The notes: generated by a model from the letters alone, not told the origin. 64,000 bases of DNA from Rufibacter psychrotolerans (GCF_016924645.1 NZ_JAFFJV010000006.1:186001-250000); one strand, 5' to 3'; shown: positions 45,301 through 55,194, counted from the first letter of the stretch. Made by a program: numbers and translations.

Positions 45301-45867
45301 TTAGTACATCTCCATGACTTTCAGCGTCCATTTTTCATTGATGGTGTAGGTGCCTTTCCGGAGGCCTTGCAGGGCCACCCCGGTTCCGTACATGAGCGCT
45401 GCGCCAGCCACGGTGTGCAGGCCATTTTGCCGGTCGGCTTTTTCCTGGCTCCCCAGGTTGGTGAGCACGTTAATGCCGCCCACCAGCGTGAAGACCACGC
45501 CGGCCCCTTTCAGTAGGGCAGCACCGAAGCCGGCCACCCTCCGGCCGCCGGTATGGTTCCGGAGCCTGATCTTCTCCACCTCCTTCAGCGGAACTTCCAG
45601 GCCCGCCACAAAGAAGGAACTGCCCCGGATGTTCATAATTTCCGCCGTCCTGAGGCTTTCGTCCTGAAAACGCTTAAAGGTAATGGTCTCCCCAATGTGA
45701 ATGCGGTAGCGGGCGGTAGAACCGGCCTTAGCCAGCAGCAGGTAGCGGTAGGTGGCTGGCTTGGCGGCCGGAGCGGTGAGGAGCGTATCTCTGTTCTGGG
45801 CCTGGCTGGGGCCGGAGAAAATAAAGCTGAAAACGAAGAAAGTCCCGAACAGTAGGTATCTGGTCAT
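45301..45867 (-). CDS. Hypothetical exported protein
   Basis: A 188-residue protein with a signal peptide (residues 1-24, ending PSQAQ). A beta-rich N-terminal half (YRYLLLAKAGSTARYRIHIGETITF) is followed by one long Gly/Ala/Val-rich hydrophobic stretch near residues 110-135, probably a membrane insertion or helix. I do not recognise a family. It is divergent from nothing close by: the nearest upstream feature is the (GATT)n tract 180 bp away. Confidence 0.65.
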   Translation of the reverse strand: MTRYLLFGTFFVFSFIFSGPSQAQNRDTLLTAPAAKPATYRYLLLAKAGSTARYRIHIGETITFKRFQDESLRTAEIMNIRGSSFFVAGLEVPLKEVEKIRLRNHTGGRRVAGFGAALLKGAGVVFTLVGGINVLTNLGSQEKADRQNGLHTVAGAALMYGTGVALQGLRKGTYTINEKWTLKVMEMY

Positions 45868-46047
45868 GCCGCGGAGTGGTTTGCCTGAAAACAGCGTAAA
45901 GGTAAGGTAATTGGCCCAACCAACTCCAACGTAACCGCCTAAATCAAGTCAGAGCGGTTTCCCCGAATCCACCCCTTTTCGCCCTAAAGTCTGCCCACTT
46001 CGCGTCTCACTTTGAAAGGACAAGGACAACCAACTACCTTCCTTTGG

Positions 46048-46112
<65 letters not shown>

Positions 46113-46118
46113 CGTTTT

Positions 46119-46261
46119 CCCCTCGCTCGCCTCTGGCGAGTGTGAACCATCAGGCGGCCTCTGGCCGCTGTGGGAAGTAGCTGTAGTTTGAAAGAATCAC
46201 TACAGGTTCACAGCGGCGAGATGCCGCAAAATACCTCACACTCGCCAGAGGCGAGCGAGGG
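46119..46261. repeat. REPIN-like element, family B, copy 1
   Basis: CCCTCGCTCGCCTCTGGCGA and its right complement TCGCCAGAGGCGAGCGAGGG form the ends. Inside each end are the small palindromes CTCGCCTCTGGCGAG and GCGGCCTCTGGCCGC or relatives. It starts 7 nt after the GATT tract. The second copy is at 57440-57571. Confidence 0.8.
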
Positions 46262-46572
46262 CAGATGACTTAGGTGGTTTGTGCTACTATGCCGGGCCGC
46301 TGGATGCTATCGCTTTGAGTCTACCAACTTCACAGCAATCCTGGCAGCAACGGGTGAGCAAACTGGAGGAGCATTCATCAAACGCCACTACCGTCAGCTG
46401 CCAAGATTCTTTCAGGATGACAAGAAGGGAGTAGATGGTTAGAAGAGGCCTGTAATTGAAAGTAAATAGAGGTAAAAAGCTAGGAGTGAGGTTAGAGGAG
46501 GGAAATAGAACAAGAGAGAATCTTTAAAGAGTAGACAGAACAAGCGTAAACCTGATCAATCAAAGCTTCCTT
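46262..46572. other. Spacer with no recognised gene
   Basis: About 310 bp, A-rich toward the right. It contains no open frame with coding character and no match to the repeats named elsewhere. A degenerate ORF remnant cannot be excluded. Confidence 0.4.
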
Positions 46573-46615
46573 AAAACCAAAAGGCTACCTGCTATTTAGG
46601 TGGCCTTTTGGTTTT
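46573..46615 (-). terminator. Terminator of the copA-copZ operon
   Basis: AAAACCAAAAGGCTACCT (46573-46590) pairs with AGGTGGCCTTTTGGTTTT (46598-46615) with one mismatch; read on the minus strand it ends in a T run. It is 16 nt past the copZ stop. Confidence 0.85.
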
Positions 46616-46631
46616 ATTCAGCGGAAAGGAC

Positions 46632-46844
46632 TTAGGCTTCTACTTCAGTGGCAGTGTAGCCGGCGGTTTGCACGGCTTTGATGACGGCCTCAGAGGTGGC
46701 ATCGCCTTCTACCGTCAGGATCTTGTCTGGGTTGTTGGTGTCTACCTGCCAGTTGTAAATGCCCGGCGTGTTGTCCAGAGACTCAGTGACGGCGCTCACG
46801 CAGCCACCGCATTTGATATTGGTTTTGAATTTCAGTGTCGACAT
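46632..46844 (-). CDS. copZ: Copper chaperone, HMA domain (CopZ-like)
   Basis: A 70-residue ferredoxin-fold metallochaperone with the metal-binding motif Cys-Gly-Gly-Cys (residues about 12-15, in IKCGGCVSAV). It should deliver Cu(I) to the P-type ATPase encoded upstream. The motif differs from the more common MxCxxC by having Lys before the first Cys. It is 51 nt after copA and ends in a strong terminator. Confidence 0.9.
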   Translation of the reverse strand: MSTLKFKTNIKCGGCVSAVTESLDNTPGIYNWQVDTNNPDKILTVEGDATSEAVIKAVQTAGYTATEVEA

Positions 46845-46895
46845 AGCGGTAATTAAGAATTATGAATCAGTTTAAAAACAATCTACAATCAGCAA

Positions 46896-49142
46896 TCATT
46901 TCAACGTTAACGTCCGGAGGCGCAAACTGTTGGTGACCACGGAAACCGAGCTCAGGGCCATGGCCGCTCCCGCCAGCATGGGCTCCAGCAGGAAGCCCCA
47001 CACCGGATACAGCAAGCCCGCCGCCACCGGTATCCCGATCACGTTGTAAATGAACGCCCAGAACAAGTTTTGGTGGATGGTGCGCACGGTGACTTTGCTA
47101 AGTTTAATGGCCTTGGCAATAGCCCGCAGGTCTGAGTGCATGAGCGTAATTTTGGCCACATCCATGGCGATATCGGTGCCGCGGCCCATGGCAATGCCCA
47201 CATCGGCAAGGGCCAGCGCCTGGGAGTCGTTGATGCCGTCACCCACCATGCCTACCACGTGGCCCTGACGCTGCAGTTCTTGTACGAAATCGGCTTTGTC
47301 CTGGGGCATCACCTCGGCTTTGAAGTGTTGCAGGCCTACCTGCTGGGCCACGGCGGCGGCGGTTTGGGCGTTGTCGCCGGTGAGCATGTAGACGTTCAGG
47401 CCCAAGTGCTGCATCTCCCGGATGGCCTGCGCCGAGGTTTCCTTGATGGCATCGGCAATGGCGATGAGCGCGACCACCTGGCCCTGCGTTCCGGCGAAGA
47501 CTACCGTCTTGGCTTCGGATTTCAGTTTTTGGGCGGTTTTCTCCAAATCAGGCGTAAAACGGAGGTCGTTTTCCTGCATCAGTTTCTCGTTGCCCAGCCA
47601 GAAGGTTTGTCCCTGGTACTGCGCCTGCACCCCGCGTCCGGTCACACTGCTGAACTGCTCCAAGGTCGCGGCTTTAACGCCTTGTTCCGTGAGGTACTTG
47701 GAAACGGCCTCGGCCAGCGGGTGCTCCGATTGATTTTCCAAAGCCAGCAACACAGAAGCCAGTTCTGCCTGCGTTTCCTGTGGAACCGCCCAGGAAAGCT
47801 CGGTAACCTCGGGTTTGCCTTTGGTGATGGTACCGGTTTTGTCCAGCACCACGGCGGTGAGTTTGTGGGCGGTTTCCAGGCTCTCGGCGTCTTTGATCAA
47901 AATACCGTTTTCGGCCCCGCGGCCCACGCCCACCATAATGGCCGTCGGTGTCGCCAGCCCCAAGGCACACGGACAGGCAATGATGAGCACCGTGATCAAA
48001 GCCAGCAGCGCGTGCGTCACGTTGTTGTCGCCGCCCAGAAAGTACCAGGCCGCGAAGCTGAGCAACGCAATCCCGATTACGATGGGCACGAAGATGCCGG
48101 CCACCTTATCGGTGAGTTGCTGCACGGGCGCTTTGGAGCCCTGCGCTTCCTGCACCATTTTAATGATCTGGGCCAAAAGCGTCTCGGCGCCTACTTTCTC
48201 CGCTGAGATCTGTAGGCTGCCTTTCTGGTTGATGGTACCCGTGAACACCTGGTCGCCGGCGGTTTTCTCCACCGGAATCGGCTCTCCGCTGATCATGCTC
48301 TCGTCCAAGAACGAAGAACCGCTCACTACGCGACCATCCACCGGAATCTTCTCGCCGGGCCGGATGAGCAACACATCGCCCACCAGCACTTGCTCAATAG
48401 GTAGTTCAATCTCTTGTCCGTTTCGTAAGGCTTTGACAGATTTCGGCTGCAAGCCCATCAGTTTTTTGATAGCCCCTGAGGTGCGGGACTTGGCCCGTTC
48501 CTCAAGCAGTTTGCCCAGCAAAATAAACGCGATGATCACCGTAGCAGCCTCATAGTACACGTGCGGCTCCAGCCCGCGGGACAAAAAGAACTGCGGGTAA
48601 ATGGTGTTAAAGGCACTGAACAGAAACGCGATGCCGGTACTCAGGGCCACCAGCGTGTCCATGTTGGCTTTGCCGTGGCGGGCCTGTTTGAACGCGTTCA
48701 CATAGAAGTTGCGCCCGAACCAGAACACCACCGGCAGGGTGAGGGCCAGCATGATCCAGTTGCCGTAGGACATATGGTGGAAGAACATGCCAATGACGGC
48801 CACCGGCAGCGACAAGGCTGCGGCCCAGATGGTTTTTGTCTTGATGCGGGCGTAAGCTTTCTGCTCCCGGGCTTCCTGTGCCTCCTGCGTGGCTTCCTCT
48901 TTCTGGATGAGCAGGTCATAGCCGATGTCCTGCAGTGATTTTTGCAGTTTTTGGAGATCGGTGCCCGGGACGTATTCCATCAGAACCGTCTTGTTGGCGA
49001 AGTTCACAGCGGCGTTCTGCACGCCCGGTTGGGCCTGCAGCATAGACTCTACGCTTACGGCGCAGGCGGCACAACTCATGCCTTCCACCGGGAAACTGTT
49101 TTTTATGGCGGGTTTCGTCTTTTCTTTCGTCAGGGTTGCCAT
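46896..49142 (-). CDS. copA: Copper-exporting P1B-type ATPase
   Basis: A 748-residue Cu(I) exporter. One N-terminal HMA domain has GMSCAAC (Cys24, Cys27). The transport site is [12 protein letters not shown], and the catalytic core contains SGEP, the DKTGT phosphorylation site in [11 protein letters not shown], and [24 protein letters not shown] with the hinge Asp. A HP dipeptide sits in SEHPLAEA. The last helices end in [12 protein letters not shown], with the M8 Met/Ser pattern of P1B-1 Cu(I) pumps. It is transcribed ahead of copZ. Confidence 0.95.
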   Translation of the reverse strand: MATLTKEKTKPAIKNSFPVEGMSCAACAVSVESMLQAQPGVQNAAVNFANKTVLMEYVPGTDLQKLQKSLQDIGYDLLIQKEEATQEAQEAREQKAYARIKTKTIWAAALSLPVAVIGMFFHHMSYGNWIMLALTLPVVFWFGRNFYVNAFKQARHGKANMDTLVALSTGIAFLFSAFNTIYPQFFLSRGLEPHVYYEAATVIIAFILLGKLLEERAKSRTSGAIKKLMGLQPKSVKALRNGQEIELPIEQVLVGDVLLIRPGEKIPVDGRVVSGSSFLDESMISGEPIPVEKTAGDQVFTGTINQKGSLQISAEKVGAETLLAQIIKMVQEAQGSKAPVQQLTDKVAGIFVPIVIGIALLSFAAWYFLGGDNNVTHALLALITVLIIACPCALGLATPTAIMVGVGRGAENGILIKDAESLETAHKLTAVVLDKTGTITKGKPEVTELSWAVPQETQAELASVLLALENQSEHPLAEAVSKYLTEQGVKAATLEQFSSVTGRGVQAQYQGQTFWLGNEKLMQENDLRFTPDLEKTAQKLKSEAKTVVFAGTQGQVVALIAIADAIKETSAQAIREMQHLGLNVYMLTGDNAQTAAAVAQQVGLQHFKAEVMPQDKADFVQELQRQGHVVGMVGDGINDSQALALADVGIAMGRGTDIAMDVAKITLMHSDLRAIAKAIKLSKVTVRTIHQNLFWAFIYNVIGIPVAAGLLYPVWGFLLEPMLAGAAMALSSVSVVTNSLRLRTLTLK

Positions 49143-49179
49143 AGGGATAGGTAATTAGGTACTGTTTTAAGTTCTGATA

Positions 49180-49187
49180 CAAAGGTA
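49180..49187 (-). promoter_or_regulatory. Candidate copA promoter (-7)
   Basis: Plus-strand CAAAGGTA reads TACCTTTG. It would start transcription about 31 nt before the copA ATG. No good TTG is at the right distance, so an activator may be needed. Confidence 0.4.
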
Positions 49188-49251
49188 TAGCGGGCAAGCA
49201 GGGAAGACGTTACAGCTTTGTATTCGGGTGTTATATAATTTTAAGGAATGG

Positions 49252-49291
49252 CTGTTTTTGGCGGGTTGTCTGGAAAATAGGCTGAAAACAG
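49252..49291. repeat. Dispersed hairpin copy, upstream of copA
   Basis: CTGTTTTTGGCGGGTTGTC with right arm GGAAAATAGGCTGAAAACAG, 110 nt upstream of the copA start. Confidence 0.6.
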
Positions 49292-49309
49292 AAATCATAG
49301 CGCGTGTGA

Positions 49310-49474
49310 AACCTACCCCTGCCCCTCCCGGGAGGGGAGTACCGGATAAAGTTGGGTACAGAGTAAAATAGAGTTCTGGCGAAACTTACATTTAGTAAAA
49401 CCCTGTAGAACCGCCGCTACATGAAAAGGCGGCTGAAGATGAAAACTCCCCTCCCGGGAGGGTAGGGGTGGGTT
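49310..49474. repeat. REPIN-like element, family A, copy 3
   Basis: AACCTACCCCTGCCCCTCCC at the left and GGGAGGGTAGGGGTGGGTT at the right with CTCCCGGGAG palindromes in both arms. It occupies most of the spacer between copA and the flavoprotein gene. Confidence 0.75.
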
Positions 49475-49522
49475 GACGTTCATCCATGGTTACGTTGGCA
49501 AAAAGTGCTGGAAATAATGGCT

Positions 49523-50590
49523 TCAGCTTAACTGCTCCGCGATGTACCGGGCGTCTCTTCCCGCACCCAACAGCAGGGCAGAGCCTCGGCTCCGCTGCCA
49601 GGAAAGCCCCAGGTAAAATAATCCCGCTATCGGACTGATACCGTTCTGGTGCACAGGAGTGCCGTTTTCTGCCACTGATCCGAGAATTTGCAGCCAATTG
49701 TAATCTGGCCTGAACCCCGTTGCCCAAAGAATACTGCTGAAGGAAGTTTGGGTACAATCCTGAAAAATGACTTGTTCCTGGTCAAACGCTCTGATCTCCG
49801 GGCGAAGTTGAACCTCTCCTTTTTGTAGCAGCACTTCCAACTCACGGCCATAGACCACATCGGCTTGTTTGAGCATCTTTTTCCCGAGGAAGGAACTGGG
49901 CGGCGCGTAGATGGCTCCAGTCTTCGAGGCCCACCAGAAGACGCTTCGGCCCAGCAGTTGGAGCGGGTAAAACCGGGGCGGCCTTTTCACGGACAGGTGC
50001 ACCTCGTGCGTTTGGGCCAGTTCCACGGCAAGCTGCGCCCCGGAATTGCCGGCCCCCACCACCATTACTTTCCCGGCGGGAATTTGCGCTGGGTTGTGGT
50101 ACTGGTAACTATGCAGTTGCAGAATACTATCAGTTGGGTTTGTGGCGTAGTTGGGTACGAATGGCCTCTGGAACGGCCCAGTAGCAATGACTACTTGCCT
50201 GGCTAGAAATAACTGCTTTTGGGTTTGTACCTGGAAAATGCCGCTGGTTTTGGTTACCGAATTCACCTTTTGCTCCAAGGCCAAAGGCAATTGAAAGCAC
50301 TGGGCGTATTGTTCCAGGTAATCGGCGATCTCGTCTTTGGTGGGGTAATAGTCTTTGGGGAGCGGCAGCGGCCAACCGGGCAAGTTACAGTACGGGGCAG
50401 GGGTGAACAGCCGGAGGGAATCATAGCGGTTTCGCCAGGAATCGCCCACTCTAGGGGAGGCGTCTAGTAGCAGAAAGTTCTTTTTCTGCTGTTGCAGATA
50501 ATAGCCCAAAGCCAAGCCTGCCTGACCCGCCCCGATCACCAGTACCTCGTAAGTTTCCTGTTTTTGCCAAGATTCCTGCATCTTCTGCAT
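49523..50590 (-). CDS. Flavin-containing monooxygenase-like protein (CzcO family)
   Basis: A protein of about 355 residues with two dinucleotide folds: VIGAGQAGLALGYYL near the start (FAD) and VMVVGAGNSGAQLAVEL in the middle (NADPH). YDSLRLFTPA and FWASKTG-like segments fit class B flavoproteins annotated as CzcO or as flavoproteins near arsenic or metal genes. I chose the ATG at 50590, which follows an A-rich stretch; Met codons at 50614 and 50581 are alternatives. Substrate unknown. Confidence 0.8.
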   Translation of the reverse strand: MQKMQESWQKQETYEVLVIGAGQAGLALGYYLQQQKKNFLLLDASPRVGDSWRNRYDSLRLFTPAPYCNLPGWPLPLPKDYYPTKDEIADYLEQYAQCFQLPLALEQKVNSVTKTSGIFQVQTQKQLFLARQVVIATGPFQRPFVPNYATNPTDSILQLHSYQYHNPAQIPAGKVMVVGAGNSGAQLAVELAQTHEVHLSVKRPPRFYPLQLLGRSVFWWASKTGAIYAPPSSFLGKKMLKQADVVYGRELEVLLQKGEVQLRPEIRAFDQEQVIFQDCTQTSFSSILWATGFRPDYNWLQILGSVAENGTPVHQNGISPIAGLFYLGLSWQRSRGSALLLGAGRDARYIAEQLS

Positions 50591-50728
50591 CTCTTTTTTT
50601 GTTCGGAGAGGCAAAGCTAGAAACTGGTCAGAACGGGGGCTTTACACAATTTTATGGAAGACGTGCAAGATTTTGGCATCAGTGGGGAAGGTGCATGCTG
50701 GGTAATGAGAGTCAGGAATGTGTGCGGA

Positions 50729-50753
50729 CACGAGCCGGAGGCTCGCGCCAGCG
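50729..50753. repeat. Single REP-like unit, family C relative
   Basis: CACGAGCCGGAGGCTCGCGC followed by CAGCG resembles one arm of the 36.3-kb element, with the small palindrome GAGCCGGAGGCTC in place of GAGTCTGGAGACTC. Confidence 0.6.
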
Positions 50754-50772
50754 GAGGAGAGAGTGCCACCAT

Positions 50773-50820
50773 TAAAAAAAAGAAAGCTCCTTCAACGAGT
50801 CAGGTGCGTTGAAGGAGCTT
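50773..50820 (-). terminator. Terminator of the copper-storage-like gene
   Basis: AAGCTCCTTCAACG (50784-50797) pairs exactly with CGTTGAAGGAGCTT (50807-50820). On the minus strand a run of T from 50781 to 50773 follows. Confidence 0.85.
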
Positions 50821-50825
50821 GGTAT

Positions 50826-50862
50826 GTTTTTAGGCTTCTTTGGCCGAAACGGCTCTGAAACG
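50826..50862. repeat. Dispersed hairpin copy, 3' of Csp-like gene
   Basis: GTTTTTAGGCTTCTTTGGCC with right arm GGCTCTGAAACG directly abutting the stop codon (50863). Confidence 0.5.
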
Positions 50863-51243
50863 TTATTCAGAATCTGAGGCGTTGGCTACCGATAGGAGTT
50901 CATGCAAAGGATCGGTTTTGGGGATCAATTCCTGGCAGGCCTCTATGCATCGTCGGCAGGCGGCGGCGCAGGCTTGGCAATGGTCCTGGGCGTGGCGCTC
51001 GCACTCCACGGCGCAGGCCTCACAGATTTCCACACACTGCCGGAGGACCAGGCGGGCATGCTCAGAACCCTTGGACAGGAACGAGGCCGAAAGCCGGCAA
51101 TAGTCGGCGCAGTCCAGGTCCAGGTGAATGCAGCGCGCCATTTTCTTCACTTCTTCTTCCTGCAAACAGGCGGTGGCGCAATGATCGCAGGCCGCAATGC
51201 AGGCCAGCAACGCATCAATGGCCGGTTTATACTCGGTACGCAT
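50863..51243 (-). CDS. Four-helix-bundle copper-storage-like protein (Csp/DUF326), first copy
   Basis: A 126-residue cytosolic protein with 16 cysteines spaced as CxxxC and CxxC along four helices (ACIAACDHCATACLQ, RCIHLDLDCADYC, CVEICEACAVECERHAQDHC, CAAACRRCIEAC). In the Csp family such cysteines point into the bundle and bind many Cu(I). The acidic tail DSE is unusual. There is no signal peptide, suggesting storage inside the cell like Csp3. The start at 51243 begins the first helix; an upstream extension of the frame looks random. It is near the CopA/CopZ operon. Confidence 0.88.
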   Translation of the reverse strand: MRTEYKPAIDALLACIAACDHCATACLQEEEVKKMARCIHLDLDCADYCRLSASFLSKGSEHARLVLRQCVEICEACAVECERHAQDHCQACAAACRRCIEACQELIPKTDPLHELLSVANASDSE

Positions 51244-51299
51244 AGGCTTGAAGTTTGGTGAACTTTTATATACGCTTCTGCCAGTAATAGGGATGAGCC

Positions 51300-51335
51300 G
51301 TTTCTGACCTGATTTTAGGAAAACAGACCCGAAAC
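51300..51335. repeat. Dispersed hairpin copy, upstream of Csp-like gene
   Basis: GTTTCTGACCTGATTTTAGG with right arm AAAACAGACCCGAAAC, 57 nt before the start of the gene. Confidence 0.6.
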
Positions 51336-51462
51336 CATTCGCAAAAGGATGGCTATTAATAAGGCTTCGAGGCGATCTTCTCAACGGTTTTCTTTCTCTC
51401 TTGACCTTCCATCAACACAGTGTGACTTTTGCATACCCCATGATAAGTGCCCGGCTTTGGGT

Positions 51463-51496
51463 ATAAAAAAGCCCGGCTTTGTAAGGTGCCGGGCTT
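51463..51496 (-). terminator. Terminator of the ABC-M1 gene
   Basis: AAGCCCGGC / GCCGGGCTT with a 10-nt loop, followed on the minus strand by TTTTTT. It is about 20 nt past the stop at 51517. Confidence 0.85.
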
Positions 51497-51516
51497 CCTG
51501 TTATGGTAAGTGAAGA

Positions 51517-54500
51517 TTAAGATTTTACCGTAACCTCTTTCAGGTTGTCCTCTGGGTTGCGGTCAATAAGTTTGTTGAAAGGATCTATGCCTGCTTTCTG
51601 CGGTTTCTCCTTCACAATGATCTCCAGTTTATTCTGACCAGCTTTGATGCGTTGTTTCTGCAGGTATAGCGGGGCATCCTGCCAGTTGCCGTTAATCTTT
51701 TTACGGGTCATCACGGCCACGTCTATGTAATCGTTAAGCTTGGCTTGGCTTTCATTGCCCAGACTATCGGCGCGGAATTTCTTGGCATCAATGGTGAAGG
51801 TCACTTTGTAAGAGCCGTCTTTCTGCTTCACCGCCGAGGCCTCGGTGGCTTTGTTCTCGTAGAGGGTGATGTTCTCAAACATATCGTCTACCAGGTACTG
51901 CAGCGAATCGGGGGTGGCTTTACGAATGTAGCTCAAGAACTCCACCGAGTTGGTGTACGGCGCCTGCTGGAACGCTACTTTCTGCACGTACTCCTTTAAA
52001 GCCGCGTTCAGCTTGTCTTCCCCGATGTAATCGGCCAGGGCGTACATCACCACTGATCCTTTGCGGTAATGAATGTACTGCTGGTTTTCCACCAACGCCA
52101 GCGGCAACTCTTTCTTGCGCTCTCCGGCCCGGCCCAGCAGGTAGTTGTTCATCTCGTACTTCAGGAACTTCTTCATCCGCTCGGCGCCGTATTCCTTTTT
52201 CATCACCATCAAAGCCGAGTATTGGCTCATGGTCTCGGACATAAGCGTGGAACCCTGCACATCGCCGCCGATGACCTGGTGCGCCCACCACTGGTGCGCT
52301 ACCTCGTGGGCGGTCACGTAGAACGGATAATCAATGTCCTCGGGGTCTTTGTCATCCACATCGGCGATGAACCCGATGGACTCCGAGAACGGAATGGTAT
52401 TGGGGAACGCCTGCGCGAAGGCGCTGTAGCCCGGGAACTCCAGAATGCGAACCTGCCGGTGCTGGTACGGACTGAAGTTGGCCGTGTAGTAATCCAGCGA
52501 TTTCTTCACGCCCTTGATCATGCGGTCCAGGTTGTACTCATGGCCTTTCTGGTAGTAGACCTCAATGGCTACGTCTTTCCACTTGTCTTTTTTCACCTCG
52601 TAATCGGCGGACAGGAAGGAGTAGAAGTTGAGGATGGGCGAATCCATCTTGTAGTGGAAGTAGCGGCGGCCGTTTTTGGTCCACTCCTTCTGCAGGTAAC
52701 CGGGCGCCAGGGCAATCTGATCGGGCACGGTGCTCACCACGGTCTCAAAATTGACCCAATCGGCATCGTTGCTGATGTAGGTGTTCTGGCGGGCTTTCAG
52801 GTCATTGACTTTGGCCATGCGTTCCTTCGGCTTCAGGCCGTTTTCCTTACGGGTATCGTCATCGGCTAGCTCCAGCGCCTCCTGGTACCCGATGTGCGGC
52901 AGTAGCTGGCTGTTGATGAACGTGCCGTTGTACACGATACCGGTGTTGTAGCTGCGCTGCTTGAAGCCTTTGGTCTGGTAGAGCAAATCCATGTTCAGCT
53001 TCACCGAATCACCAGGCTGCAGCGGCTGGGCCAACTGGAAGATGTGGTAACCCATGGTCTTGTCAAACAGCACGGTTTTGGCCGGACGGGCAAATTCCAG
53101 TTGTTTGATCACGGCGTTATCGTCCAGCATGATATGCACCGAGTCAATGGCTACGTTCGTTTTGTTTTTGAGCCAGTAATGTCCTTTAAAGTGGAACTCG
53201 CGCTCTTTGGGGTACAGATCGGTCTCCAGGTACACGTCCACCACGCGGGGCTGCGGGAGGTGCTGGTATTTCTTGTACGTTTTCTCAAAAGTGGCCTGTA
53301 AACGCTCATTGTCGTCTGAGTCGCGGTACTCGTTCAGGATGTTGGTGTTGTAGAAGATGAAGCCGCCGCAGACAATGAATACCGTGGCCGCCGCGCCCAA
53401 AACCGTAAGGGTGGATCTGTTCAGTTGCAGTGCCGCCAGCTTGAAGCGCCCTTTGAGGCGGGCCTCGGTGCCGCGCACCCACAGCAGGTTAGACACCAGC
53501 GCCAGGATAATGGCAAACGCGCCCCAGTACACCTTAAACAGCAGGAACGGTCCCACAAAATGTCCGTAGCCGTTCATGGCCGAGTACGGCGCCCCCGGAT
53601 CCGAGCTATACGAGTACAACAGGTGCTCAAAACCCAACTGCCCCTTGAAGATGTTGGCCAGGTAATACACCACCATGATAAAGTGCCCCAGGTACTTGTT
53701 GTTCACCAGCACCTGCACCAGCATCGCCAGCGCACACATCAAAAGGTAATCCACCAGTTGCAGGCCGAACAAGGCTTTCACGTACAGCCCCAGCTCAAAG
53801 TTGAAATAGCCCTTCGCGGCCTGGATGAGGATGCCGCACACCAGCACCACCGCCATCAGAACCACCTGAATGCCCATGAGCGCCACCAGTTTGGACGTGA
53901 ACGGCACCCAGTTGGGAATGGGCAGGGCATCATACAACTGGTTCATGCGGGCATCGCGCTCGCGCCACACCAGCTCGCCGGAGTAGAACGTGATAATGAT
54001 GAGCATGAACAGCGCAAACGTGCCGCCCAAAATGGAGACCACCTCCGAAGTAACTGGGTACGTGTTGGTGTCATAGAGTTTCCCGATCTGCGTGGCGGTA
54101 GAAAGCAGAAACACGATACCCGCCACCACAATGGCAATGAAATAGACGCTGCGCACGATGCCCTTGAACTCCAGCTTGGTCAGTTTCCAGAACTGCCCGA
54201 AACTGCGCCCGAACGAGAACTCTTGACTTACCTTGGGCAGGGAGATTCTTTGGGAAGTAGCGGCAATACCGGGAGCTTCCTCCCGACGGAGCTTGCGTGC
54301 CTTGCCCTCCGAGGCGAAGAACGAGAAGCTAAACCGCCAGAAACAGATAATCAGCAGCAAAACGGCGAGGCTGTCCCACAACAATCGGTTCCAGATGATA
54401 GGCTGGCTCAAGGGCAAAACCAAGGTATTCTGCTCAGCAGCCGTCCAGTAGCGGGTAGTCTGGTACACCGCTGTAGCCCCGAAAGGATCCACTAAATTCG

Positions 54501-55146
54501 CGAGCAGGTCATTGTCCAGGTCATTGGTGAGGGCACTGGAAACACCGTACAGCACCAGCACCAGCACACTGCCAATGTACACCGCCAGCATGTTGCGGGT
54601 AAGCGTGCCCAACGTGAAGAAGATCGCGCCCGTGAGCAGCAAATTAGGGATCACGATGAGCAGGAAAGGCTGCACGTAGGACATAACGTTAAACGGCCCG
54701 AACCGGGAAGCCTCCACCGAGGGAAACAACGGCGCCACCGCCGAGGCGAAAATGTAGCCGAACGCAATACCGGAGAACACCAGCAAGGTCACCAGGAACG
54801 ATCCCCAGAAACGCCCGCCCAGGTAACTCCACTTGGAGATGGGCGTGGTAAAGAACAGCGAATGCGTTTTGTGCTCAAAATCACGGTACACAGGGTTGCC
54901 CATCATGGCCGAGGTCACCAGCACGCCAAACCAGCTCAGGATGGTGATGACCCAGTTGATCTGGTAGGGCGAATTGGCCTTCACCGAGACACTGCTGCCC
55001 CCGCCAATGATCACCGTGCCCCCAAAGACCCCGCTCACGCCAAACACGCACAGCAGGGCCATCAGGAAGAACAAGAGAAAGTAGATATAGGTAGCCGGCC
55101 GTTTCAGGCGGTACTTCAGCTCAAACAGTAAAATATTCAGGAACAT
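51517..55146 (-). CDS. ABC-2 type permease fused to an M1-family metallopeptidase
   Basis: A 1209-residue protein. The first 600 residues hold two ABC-2-like membrane halves (LLFELKYRLKRPATYIYFLLFFLM; later KFWKLTKLEFKGIVRSVYFIAIV). The C-terminal half is a periplasmic M1 aminopeptidase-like domain with zinc motif HEVAH (His947, Glu948, His951). The third ligand is probably Glu971 in LMSE, one residue further than the usual HEXXHX18E spacing. TTG two codons earlier is possible; I use the ATG. The ATPase gene lies upstream with a 48-nt gap. The combination suggests coupling of peptide processing to transport; the biochemical role is not known. Confidence 0.88.
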   Translation of the reverse strand: MFLNILLFELKYRLKRPATYIYFLLFFLMALLCVFGVSGVFGGTVIIGGGSSVSVKANSPYQINWVITILSWFGVLVTSAMMGNPVYRDFEHKTHSLFFTTPISKWSYLGGRFWGSFLVTLLVFSGIAFGYIFASAVAPLFPSVEASRFGPFNVMSYVQPFLLIVIPNLLLTGAIFFTLGTLTRNMLAVYIGSVLVLVLYGVSSALTNDLDNDLLANLVDPFGATAVYQTTRYWTAAEQNTLVLPLSQPIIWNRLLWDSLAVLLLIICFWRFSFSFFASEGKARKLRREEAPGIAATSQRISLPKVSQEFSFGRSFGQFWKLTKLEFKGIVRSVYFIAIVVAGIVFLLSTATQIGKLYDTNTYPVTSEVVSILGGTFALFMLIIITFYSGELVWRERDARMNQLYDALPIPNWVPFTSKLVALMGIQVVLMAVVLVCGILIQAAKGYFNFELGLYVKALFGLQLVDYLLMCALAMLVQVLVNNKYLGHFIMVVYYLANIFKGQLGFEHLLYSYSSDPGAPYSAMNGYGHFVGPFLLFKVYWGAFAIILALVSNLLWVRGTEARLKGRFKLAALQLNRSTLTVLGAAATVFIVCGGFIFYNTNILNEYRDSDDNERLQATFEKTYKKYQHLPQPRVVDVYLETDLYPKEREFHFKGHYWLKNKTNVAIDSVHIMLDDNAVIKQLEFARPAKTVLFDKTMGYHIFQLAQPLQPGDSVKLNMDLLYQTKGFKQRSYNTGIVYNGTFINSQLLPHIGYQEALELADDDTRKENGLKPKERMAKVNDLKARQNTYISNDADWVNFETVVSTVPDQIALAPGYLQKEWTKNGRRYFHYKMDSPILNFYSFLSADYEVKKDKWKDVAIEVYYQKGHEYNLDRMIKGVKKSLDYYTANFSPYQHRQVRILEFPGYSAFAQAFPNTIPFSESIGFIADVDDKDPEDIDYPFYVTAHEVAHQWWAHQVIGGDVQGSTLMSETMSQYSALMVMKKEYGAERMKKFLKYEMNNYLLGRAGERKKELPLALVENQQYIHYRKGSVVMYALADYIGEDKLNAALKEYVQKVAFQQAPYTNSVEFLSYIRKATPDSLQYLVDDMFENITLYENKATEASAVKQKDGSYKVTFTIDAKKFRADSLGNESQAKLNDYIDVAVMTRKKINGNWQDAPLYLQKQRIKAGQNKLEIIVKEKPQKAGIDPFNKLIDRNPEDNLKEVTVKS

Positions 55147-55154
55147 AGCCAAGT

Positions 55155-55192
55155 CGTTTTAGGTCTGATTAGTAGGAAATAGTCTCAAAACG
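55155..55192. repeat. Dispersed hairpin copy inside the ABC operon
   Basis: CGTTTTAGGTCTGATTAG with right arm GGAAATAGTCTCAAAACG. It lies between the ATPase stop (55195) and the permease start (55146), within a presumed transcription unit, so it cannot act as a strict terminator there. Confidence 0.65.
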
Positions 55193-55194
55193 GC

